Source of the DNA: Dyadobacter sp. 676
GTDB taxonomy: Bacteria; Bacteroidota; Bacteroidia; Cytophagales; Spirosomataceae
DNA length: 64,000 nucleotides
NCBI RefSeq assembly: GCF_040448675.1
Contig: NZ_CP159289.1
Span: 2,480,001-2,544,000 of the forward strand
Direction of reading: 5' to 3'
Below are positions 18,097 to 26,500 of the stretch, one piece after another. The position numbers and the translations under genes were made by a program. The first letter of the stretch is position 1. Each line of letters begins with the position of its first letter. The notes beneath the pieces are model-generated. The model saw nothing but the letters and a program-made list of their open reading frames with translations. It did not search any database and was not told the DNA's origin.

Positions 18097-19170
18097 ATGG
18101 AAAACCCTTCTGGCTCATCGAGATTGCTTTCGCTGGACGCAATGCGTGGCTTCACTATTGCGGCCATGATCATGGTTAATTTCCCCGGGCATGAGGATTA
18201 CGTGTTCCCGACGCTCCGGCATACCAAATGGAACGGGCTCACTTTTACGGACCTTATCGCGCCTACTTTCCTGTTTATCGTCGGCGTTTCGATTACATTG
18301 GCTTATTCCAAAAAAACCGGCGCGCCAAAGGCTGCATTATATCGCAAAATCATCGTTCGGTCCCTGAAAATCTTCGCGGTAGGGATGTTCCTGAACCTTC
18401 TTCCCGATTTTAACTTTTCGGACCTGCGCTATACCGGCACGCTCCACCGCATCGCCATCGTGTTCCTCGCATGCGCGACGCTTTTTTTGAATACTAATTG
18501 GAAACAGCAGCTAGGTATCGGCGCGGCTATTTTGGTATTCTACTGGCTGGCGCTGACGACGATTCCGACACCCGGCACAGGCAAAGTCATGCTCGAACCT
18601 GGTGTGAACCTCGCGGCATGGGTCGACCAGCAATATCTTCCCGGCAAGATGTGGCAGGGAAACTGGGACCCGGAAGGCATTTTAAGCACATTTCCGTCCG
18701 TGGTAACAACTATCACCGGCATGCTCGCGGGCCGACTCATGCTCGGTTCGCTTTCGCCCAGCGAGAAAAGTAATTACCTTTTCACCGCCGGATTTGCGGC
18801 AGCTGCTTCGGGATACTTCTGGAACCTGATTTTCCCCGTCAACGAAAACCTCTGGACCAGCCCGTTCGTCCTCGTAACCTCCGGTTTTGCTTCCATGCTT
18901 CTGGGCGCGTTGCACTTTCTGATCGATATCCGGAAACGGACAAAAGGCATCGCACCCGGTGTAATTTTCGGGGCGAATGCGATTACCTCCTATGTGCTGG
19001 CCGACATTCTCGCATTGTTCTTCTACATTATGTCGGTTGGCGGCGATACGCTGAACCACCACGCCGTGGGGGCGATGGCCGCAACCGGAATGGCCCCCCC
19101 GCCTGGCCAGTATGCTATACGCGCTCTTTTTTGTGTGCGTCAATTTTATTCCGGCCTGGCTGCTTTATAA
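18097..19170 (+). CDS. NagX/DUF5009-type membrane protein (heparan-alpha-glucosaminide N-acetyltransferase-like), C-terminus frameshifted
   Basis: The polytopic protein opens with RLLSLDAMRGFTIAAMIMVN and FTDLIAPTFLFIVGVSI, the signature of the COG4299/NagX and HGSNAT family. Members are often found in GlcNAc-utilisation loci and may acylate or translocate amino sugars. As read it ends GMAPPPGQYAIRALFCVRQ with 357 residues. Removing one C from the 7-C tract at 19094-19100 gives MAPRLASMLYALFFVCVNFI, completing the last transmembrane helix, with TGA at 19193-19195 and 365 residues. That stop lies 2 bp before the next ATG, as expected in an operon. The break is therefore an indel in the homopolymer. 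Confidence 0.83.
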   Translation: MENPSGSSRLLSLDAMRGFTIAAMIMVNFPGHEDYVFPTLRHTKWNGLTFTDLIAPTFLFIVGVSITLAYSKKTGAPKAALYRKIIVRSLKIFAVGMFLNLLPDFNFSDLRYTGTLHRIAIVFLACATLFLNTNWKQQLGIGAAILVFYWLALTTIPTPGTGKVMLEPGVNLAAWVDQQYLPGKMWQGNWDPEGILSTFPSVVTTITGMLAGRLMLGSLSPSEKSNYLFTAGFAAAASGYFWNLIFPVNENLWTSPFVLVTSGFASMLLGALHFLIDIRKRTKGIAPGVIFGANAITSYVLADILALFFYIMSVGGDTLNHHAVGAMAATGMAPPPGQYAIRALFCVRQFYSGLAAL

Positions 19171-19197
19171 AAAACGAATATTCATTAAGCTTTGATC

Positions 19198-21621
19198 ATG
19201 CGTCACGAAACTCTATTACGATTGTCCTTCCTGCTGATTTTTGCATTACAGGCAATCCCTGCGCTGCCACAATCCATCGATTTATCGAAAAGCCGGATTT
19301 TCAGCCCTACCGGCAAAGCGGTATTATCGAGAAGTATCGAAATACTCCAGAGCGAAGTCGAAAAGCGGACAGGCCTTAAACTGCCCATTGCGAAAAAGCT
19401 CCCCAAAAATGAAAGCGTAATCCTCGTCGTGGCGGAAAGCGACCTTAGCAAATTGCCCGAACAATTCCGAAATGCGGTTTTAGCATTGCCCGAAATAAAA
19501 AGTGAAGGATTTAAACTGGCGGTTATCCCGGGGCTCAATTCGGTGATCATTGCCGGAAAAGACAGGCGGGGTATCCTTTACGGCGTAGGCCGGCTGCTGC
19601 GCAAAGCGGAAATGACGGAGGGAAAATTGCAGCTCCCCAAAGGGTTAGCCATTAGCACCAGTCCCCGGTATCCCATGCGCGGCCATCAGCTCGGCTACCG
19701 GCCGAAAACCAATGCCTATGACGCATTCACAGTAGCCGGTTTTGACCAGTATATCCGCGAACTGGCGTTATTTGGCGCCAATACCATTGAAATACTGCCT
19801 CCCCGGACCGACGACGACGCAACGAGCCGGCACATGAAAATTCCGGCGGCACAAATGATGGTAGAACAATCGCGGATCTGCAAGTCGTATGGGCTGGACG
19901 TTTCGATGTGGTACCCGAACATGGGCAAAAACTATGTCGACCCCGATTCGGTTGCCCGGGAGCTCGCGGAGCGCGAACAGGTATTTGCCAGCCTTCCCAA
20001 ACTCGACGGCGTTTTTGTACCGGCCGGCGATCCGGGCGAACTGGAACCGGACGTGCTCTTCGCATGGCTGGAAAAAGAAGCGGCGGTATTGCAGAAATAC
20101 CACCCGAACGCGAAAATCTGGGTTTCACCCCAGGTATTCCGTCCTACGCAGAAATGGTTCGATGCATTTTTTAACCATGCCAATAAAGAATATCCCTGGT
20201 TTGGAGGTGTGGTTTTCGGGCCTTGGGTAAAAATCCCCGTCCGGAAAATCCGGGAGATGTTGAAACCGACCATCCCTATACGCCACTATCCCGACATTAC
20301 CCATAACTATTCCGCCCAATATCCAGTCCCGCACTGGGACCTCGCGTGGGCGATGACGCTCGGGCGCGAGAGCATTAACCCCCGCCCGTTCGACGAAAAG
20401 GCTATTCACAATGCATTGGACCAATATGGAATCGGCAGCGTGAGCTATTCGGAAGGGACCAACGACGACGTCAATAAATTTGTATGGAGCGATCAGGATT
20501 GGGACCCGGAAATGCCCGTGATGGAGACATTGCGCGATTACAGCAGACTGTTTTTGGGCCCTCAATACCATGAGACTGCCGCCCAGGCTATCGTCGGCCT
20601 GGAAAGAAACTGGCGCGGCGAGGTGATCACCAACGACGGCATCGACCTGACCCTCCGCCAATGGCAGAAGATGGAACAGAATGCTCCTTTGAAGCTGATG
20701 CAAAACCCGCGCTTCCAGATGGGGTTAATCCGTGCTTATTTCGATGCATACACGCGCCAGCGGCTGATTTACGAAACAGCGCTCGAACAGCAGGCACGCC
20801 GCGCACTCACATCCGCAGGCGCTTCCGGCACCGTTAAGGCAATGCGCGAGGCCGAAAAAGTCCTGGAAAAAGCGTGGAAGGAACCGATTCTGCCGGAATA
20901 CCAGCAAAAATGTCACGACCTGGCCGATTCATTATTCAAAAGCATAGGCGCGCAGCTGACGATGAAAAAACACGGCGCTATGTCGGGGCGGGGTAATTTT
21001 GTGGACCTTATCAATATGCCTCTCAACGACGCGCCCTATCTGCTCGACCAGATTAAAAGAATTGAAAAACTGGGTAGCGAGGCCGAAATGGTTCGGGAAA
21101 TCGACCAGCTGCTGCATCGCACCGATCCGGGCCCGGGCGGGTTTTACGACCATTTTGGCGATCCGGAGAGTTGGTACCGCGTTGTACCGAACCTGCCGTG
21201 GGAAGAAGACCCGGGTAGTTTGCAATCGCCCCGTATCGGTTTTGGAGTCGGTCTGGTGGGAGAAGAGTGGGTGGACGAAATCCAGGCTACCGGTTTCAAA
21301 GGGCAGGTTACGCCGAAGGCCTGGATGAAACAGGCCAAAACGCTCTACGACCAGCCGCTGCGTATCCGTTACGACAACCTCGATCCCGACGCAACCTACC
21401 GCATCCGCATTTCCTATACCGGCCGTTTTCGCTCGCGGATGAAAATGACAACCGACGACGGGCAGACGATCCACGACTTCATCCAGACCGGCGAGCAGCC
21501 GACATTTGAATTTCAAATTCCCAGATCAGCGACCGCCGACGGACAGGTCATATTTGAATGGACCTGTGGAGAAGGCGAACGTGGCTCGCAGGTAACGGAA
21601 ATCTGGCTGATGAAACAATAA
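19198..21621 (+). CDS. Secreted glycoside-hydrolase-like protein, family unassigned
   Basis: From ATG 19198 the product has about 807 residues and a signal peptide ending ALPQS. Residues about 25-160 resemble the GH20b/GH67 N-terminal fold (LPEIKSEGFKLAVIPG, DRRGILYGVGRLLRK). The region about 160-480 looks like a TIM barrel (PRYPMRGHQLGYRPKTNAYD, GANTIEILPP, DVSMWYPNMG, VFVPAGDPGELEPD), followed by a helical region and a C-terminal beta domain. No HxGGDE motif is present, so it is not a normal GH20. It could be a GH67/GH84/GH115-like enzyme or a new family. It is co-transcribed with the NagX-like gene (2 bp after the restored stop) and an aldolase (11 bp after). Confidence 0.72.
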   Translation: MRHETLLRLSFLLIFALQAIPALPQSIDLSKSRIFSPTGKAVLSRSIEILQSEVEKRTGLKLPIAKKLPKNESVILVVAESDLSKLPEQFRNAVLALPEIKSEGFKLAVIPGLNSVIIAGKDRRGILYGVGRLLRKAEMTEGKLQLPKGLAISTSPRYPMRGHQLGYRPKTNAYDAFTVAGFDQYIRELALFGANTIEILPPRTDDDATSRHMKIPAAQMMVEQSRICKSYGLDVSMWYPNMGKNYVDPDSVARELAEREQVFASLPKLDGVFVPAGDPGELEPDVLFAWLEKEAAVLQKYHPNAKIWVSPQVFRPTQKWFDAFFNHANKEYPWFGGVVFGPWVKIPVRKIREMLKPTIPIRHYPDITHNYSAQYPVPHWDLAWAMTLGRESINPRPFDEKAIHNALDQYGIGSVSYSEGTNDDVNKFVWSDQDWDPEMPVMETLRDYSRLFLGPQYHETAAQAIVGLERNWRGEVITNDGIDLTLRQWQKMEQNAPLKLMQNPRFQMGLIRAYFDAYTRQRLIYETALEQQARRALTSAGASGTVKAMREAEKVLEKAWKEPILPEYQQKCHDLADSLFKSIGAQLTMKKHGAMSGRGNFVDLINMPLNDAPYLLDQIKRIEKLGSEAEMVREIDQLLHRTDPGPGGFYDHFGDPESWYRVVPNLPWEEDPGSLQSPRIGFGVGLVGEEWVDEIQATGFKGQVTPKAWMKQAKTLYDQPLRIRYDNLDPDATYRIRISYTGRFRSRMKMTTDDGQTIHDFIQTGEQPTFEFQIPRSATADGQVIFEWTCGEGERGSQVTEIWLMKQ

Positions 21622-21632
21622 AAGGATATATA

Positions 21633-22457
21633 ATGGAATCCACATTACTCGAAAAGCTGCAAAACGGCAGCAATGTGTACGGCACGTGCATTACCTCAAC
21701 GAGCCCGATGTGGCCGGCGGCAATCAAAAAAACAGGCGTCGACTTCGTGTTTATCGATACCGAACATATTCCGCTCGACAGAACGGCCCTCGCTACATTG
21801 TGCCAGCAGTTCAGGAACCTCGGTATTACGCCCATTGTGCGAATCCCCTGCCCCGATCCTTATCTGGCCTGCCAGGCTATCGATGCGGGCGCAAAAGGGA
21901 TTGTGGCGCCGTATCTCGAATCGGCCGCGCAGATAACCGAACTGGTGGGTGCTACCAAATACCGTCCGCTTAAAGGAGAAGTGTTGAAGAATTATCTCAG
22001 CGGCTCCGTGCCGATGCCCGGTAACCTTCGGGAATATTGCGCCAAATACAATGCAGGCAACATCTGCATTGCCAACATTGAAAGTGCACCTGCATTGGAC
22101 AACCTGGAAACCCTGTTATCAGTACCGGGACTGGACGCGGTTTTCATCGGCCCGCACGATCTGTCGGTAAGCCTCGGCCTCCCTGAGCAATACGACCATC
22201 CCGAATTTGAAAAAGCAGTTTTCCATATAATCCGCACCACCCGCCAGAAAGGGCTGGCGATCGGCATCCACTTTTCACTGGAGCCGGAGAGGCAGATCAG
22301 GTGGATGAAAGAAGGCGTGAATATCGTCGTCCACAGCTTCGACATTGCATTATTTACCCAGCGCCTGAATGCGGATTTTTATCAGATTAAATTGGCGGCC
22401 GGCGACCTGGCTATCGGCGACCCGGCGGCCAAAAACGACGATGCAATGGTGGTGTAG
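21633..22457 (+). CDS. HpcH/HpaI family aldolase
   Basis: Starting at MESTLLEKLQNGSNVYG (21633) the product is 274 residues. The metal and pyruvate-binding elements are recognisable: DFVFIDTEHIPLDR, PIVRIPCPDPYLACQAIDAGAKGIVAPY (in part), and VFIGPHDLSVSLG. These cytoplasmic Mg/Mn-dependent class II aldolases split 2-keto-3-deoxy acids into pyruvate and an aldehyde. An in-frame start at 21558 overlaps the previous gene and is rejected. Its place in an operon with a hydrolase and a NagX-like protein suggests it acts at the end of a sugar-acid pathway. The substrate is unknown. Confidence 0.85.
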   Translation: MESTLLEKLQNGSNVYGTCITSTSPMWPAAIKKTGVDFVFIDTEHIPLDRTALATLCQQFRNLGITPIVRIPCPDPYLACQAIDAGAKGIVAPYLESAAQITELVGATKYRPLKGEVLKNYLSGSVPMPGNLREYCAKYNAGNICIANIESAPALDNLETLLSVPGLDAVFIGPHDLSVSLGLPEQYDHPEFEKAVFHIIRTTRQKGLAIGIHFSLEPERQIRWMKEGVNIVVHSFDIALFTQRLNADFYQIKLAAGDLAIGDPAAKNDDAMVV

Positions 22458-22463
22458 CCGCGA

Positions 22464-23441
22464 TTATTTACCTTGCCACATCATCAACCCTTCGATCAGC
22501 GCGGTGAGCTGTTCGAAGGGCATATTGGGTGTAAGGTATGCATGCGGGCCCATGGGATCGTCCTGCCAGCTATTGTTGCCGCCTTCTACGATGATCTTTC
22601 CCCGTTTCAGGCCAAAATAGGGCTGAACACCACGAACTGCCACGAGGACGGCCGTCTGGTCCCAGCTCATTCGCCCGTCGGCATCGCCTTTCGCCAGCGG
22701 CATGGCAATCGCGAAAACGTCTTTCACCGGGCTTTTCAGGTTTTCGTTAGCGATCACCCTTTTTCCTGTTTTGATTTCCTTTCCTATTTCAAATCCGCTG
22801 AAAAGAATTTCGGTAGGCCATTCGGCGAAGACTTTGGCAGACGCAACGGAATCGACCAACACATTGTATTCGCGTCCTTTGGGAAATCCGCCGGCCATGG
22901 ATACCAGCTGTTTTACTTTTTTACGCACCAGGTTGCTGCCCGAAAGCTGTGAATTGGCGTCCGGGCCGGAGTCGAGCAGGTCGGCCAGATTCGTTAGAAA
23001 GCCTATTGTAACAATGGTAACGCTCTGGTCGGGCTGTTTGGCGAGGATCTTGCGGTAGGTTTCGACCGCATCCGGCGCATCGGAGGTCTTTACCATTTTA
23101 TGGGGATATTTTTCCACCAGCATTTCCGGCCATTTCTGTGTGGCGCCAAAGTTGGCCCCTTTCCCTTTCGGTGCACCGGTAGGTAACTCCGGCCGGCCGA
23201 AATAGGTATTCAGAATTTCGATCGTAGGTACTACCAATTCGTTTTTATTGGAAGAAATTACGGCCAAAGGCTTCACTTCCCCTTTATCGGCCAGAGCATG
23301 CATGACCGCCATTGCACCCACGTCGTCGTAGTCGGGGCCGATATCGGTATCGAGGATTAAAGCGTTGCCGGTTTTACCATTGATTTGCGCATAAGTATCG
23401 GACAGTGCGAAGAGGCAAAAAATCAATAAAAATTTCTTCAT
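22464..23441 (-). CDS. Secreted inosine-uridine-preferring nucleoside hydrolase family protein
   Basis: The start at 23441 (MKKFLLIFCLFALSDTYAQ) gives a signal peptide and 325 residues. The calcium-binding signature DTDIGPDYDD (31-40) identifies the IU-nucleoside hydrolase fold, with IVTIGFLTNLADLL and MAGGFPKGREYN further on. Family members cleave the N-glycosidic bond of ribonucleosides. The exported Bacteroidota forms near carbohydrate genes may act on other N- or O-glycosides. The gene is convergent with the aldolase (6 bp between stops). An upstream in-frame start at 23495 would hide the signal peptide behind a polar extension. Confidence 0.88.
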   Translation of the reverse strand: MKKFLLIFCLFALSDTYAQINGKTGNALILDTDIGPDYDDVGAMAVMHALADKGEVKPLAVISSNKNELVVPTIEILNTYFGRPELPTGAPKGKGANFGATQKWPEMLVEKYPHKMVKTSDAPDAVETYRKILAKQPDQSVTIVTIGFLTNLADLLDSGPDANSQLSGSNLVRKKVKQLVSMAGGFPKGREYNVLVDSVASAKVFAEWPTEILFSGFEIGKEIKTGKRVIANENLKSPVKDVFAIAMPLAKGDADGRMSWDQTAVLVAVRGVQPYFGLKRGKIIVEGGNNSWQDDPMGPHAYLTPNMPFEQLTALIEGLMMWQGK

Positions 23442-23543
23442 GACATCATTATTCGAAAATGGGGTTATGCTAGTCTGTTCGCTTTTCCCCTTCATTTTGC
23501 TGCAATGCAGCCTTATTAATCCAGGCGAACAGGGCTGCTCACG

Positions 23544-26500
23544 TCAGTTTTTCAACACCTGGAATGCCTGTTTTGTTTCTCCGTTTACTACTTCCAACAC
23601 ATATATGCCTTCTCCGAACTCATGTCCCGAAAGGTCGACCTTGCGCTTCTGTTCCCGGTTTAGGGCATCCCCCCTGATCCGTTTCAGGATTCTTCCGTGC
23701 AGGTCATATACATTTACCGACACCGACCGGCCGGAGGAAACATCGTCGCTCAGGTAAAATATCCCTTTGGAAGGATTAGGATATACCGCCCATTCCGGCT
23801 GGCCGCCGAAGGTCACCGTCCTGACGCGCGAGTATTGATAAGTGCTGTCGATGTCCATCATTTTGAGCCTGTAATACACATTCCCCCATTTCCCCGGCGC
23901 CTGATCCAGATACCCATATTTTTTACCATTTTTTAAATCGCCTTCGCCCGAAACCTGCGCGAGCTTCGTGAAACGTCCCCGCCGGTAAGCCTCATCGCCG
24001 ATAGCCACCTCGATATCGAAATGGTCGAAATTTTCCTCCGAAGCGGTTTCCCATTCCAACAGCACATCTTTTGAGCCTTCGACACCCTCTTTTTTCCGCG
24101 CATCGAAGCTCACCAGCTCGACCGGCAAGGCATTCGGGTTTCCGACGAACCCTTTTGCCAGCCAGAATTCCGAGAACGTTTTTATCTTCATTTCGGCATA
24201 ATATCCCTTGTCGAACGGAACAATCGAGACCTCTCCCGCTGGATGAAACGACCATCCGCCCTCCGTACTGTTGGTAATGGAGCCGTCCTCTTTCGAGGGA
24301 TTGCCGACATTCCGGTATTTGGAAATACCCAGTTCGAATGCATTCGCCGGCTTTCCGCAGGTTCCGCATCCCGCACCGTTGAGTAACGCCTCGCTCTCGG
24401 TTTCGAGGAAATAAAACCTTACCGTCGCTAGACTGGCCAGATCTCCGTTGCCCGGCTTGATGGTAAAGCTTCTGTCGAGATAATATTGCCCGTTCGCATT
24501 CCTGATGCCTGCCGTATTCACGTAGCTTTGCACCTCGGTGTTGCCCATGTTCTGGCCGTTGGGATTGATGGCGGCCATCAGTTTGCCATTATGCAGGAAA
24601 TTCACCCAGCCGGAACCCGATACCTGCTGCATAACGATACCACCCGTGTTGCTGTCATCGATTGGTGACACTTTGTCATAAATGTGTATATCGTCCAGCG
24701 CGATTCCTTCGCGGTGCGTAAACCCGTCGGAAACGAGTACGAAACGTAATTTCAGGTTCGTAAAACCGGTTGGAAGCGGAATGCTGGCCACATGCCAGCG
24801 CAGGTAGTCCTGCATTGCCCAGGCTCCGCTGCCCGAATACGTCTTGTTGTACCAGTTGGTTCCCTGCCCCACCGCACCCAGGCGTGTCCAGGGCCCGTTA
24901 TTGCCCGAATATTCGACATAAACGTAGTCGCAAGGTGTGGGTTCGCATACTTCGAGGTCGATCGCCGCGCTGAAACTCAAAGTCGGGGCGGCAAGGCTGC
25001 TGACATTAAAGCAAGGTGAATACAGATAGGATTCTTCCTTGTCGTTATAACCGCCCGTAAGATTGGTTTTCCAGACTTTTGTGCCGCTGGCCGCTTTGCT
25101 TAGTCCGCCGGATGCCGGCGTTCCGTATTGCCACGAGCTGTTCGCTCCTTTGGCACTCCAGAAGCCGTCGCCGTTTTCAAAGTTTTCAAGATAGGGAAAC
25201 GAGCTCAGGACCGGCGCATTGAACACCTGGATCGAAAGCGTATCATTATCGCGGAAACTGTCGGTAGCCAACGCTGACCACGCCTTAATACTTAATGCAC
25301 CAATGGCCGAAAGATCGGCCTTCTGTGCGAAAGCAAAATCGATTGTAGTCCGTTTCGCTATGGAAGGGATTGTATCGTGGACCACGGCTCCGTTGGGAAG
25401 GGAGTAGGCAACCGGAAGCCTGGCGATATCGCGGGCGGAGCTGTTCCTGATGCGGACGGCAATCGTTTCCGCGTTACTCAGCCCGCAGCTTTCGGTGGGA
25501 GGCGCCAGCAGCGCGATCATCTGGATGTCATCGGTGACCGAAACGATCCGGATATCGTCGAAAGAATATCCGGCGCCGTTACTGTAATCGGAAGTGATCA
25601 TTTTGCCCCATTGTCCCCAGCGTACCTGAAAACTGGACGAGAAGTTCTTCGCATTGGCAGAAAGCAACGCACTGACCTCGAGAGGAGGCGTCGTTTTGTA
25701 ACCTTCCGTTGTCAGGTTCTGATTTGCAAAGAGATCGTAGATTTCCAGCCAGGTGTCGGTATCCTTGCCCCGGATCCAGACTTTATTATCGTCGTTCGTT
25801 TTTTGCCCGTGGTTTTTATAGGAAAAAATGAGCCTGAGATCGTCCGTATTGATGTTGTATCCCGAGAGATTAAAGGTACTGGTGAGGTAGCTCGTATTTC
25901 CCGCCGAATAATACCGGCCCGCGTCGAGCGTCAGGGCCTTTTGCCCCGACGCCGCAAATCCCGAGTTAACGAATGTCCTGATCCTGCCGGCATCGGTGGT
26001 CGCACTGAAATCATAACGGCCATCGCCGGTCAGCCCCATTTGCGCAACCGCTGCACTTTGGGTCGGGAGGCTTTCGAGGTTGTCTTCAAATGGCAATGCC
26101 ACCGGGTCGTTGGGCAGTTGCCTGAAGACTCTCGTCAGGGTGTCGTTTGCAGGGACTGTATCCGCATTACTGTGTATAAAAACCTTGAAAGCATAGTCCC
26201 CCGGGGTCGATAGGTTGGCGCTTACAGCGAATGTATGGTCGTAAGTTTTTCCTTTTTCAATAAAAGGGTTGATGTTCTCGACCGGTATCGAAACGCCATT
26301 CAGCTGATAGCCCACACTCAGCGGTCCATTGAAATCCACGTCGTCGAGGTTTTTAATCCGGACCTTCACAAAAACCGCCCCGCCAAGCTCCGTGGATGTA
26401 TTTTTTCTTCCCGAAGACGCCGGCGTAACGATGGATTCGATTTTAAGGTCGTTGTCGGATATCGCGCCTGCACACGTACCGGTGTCGGGCTTGCGCGAGA

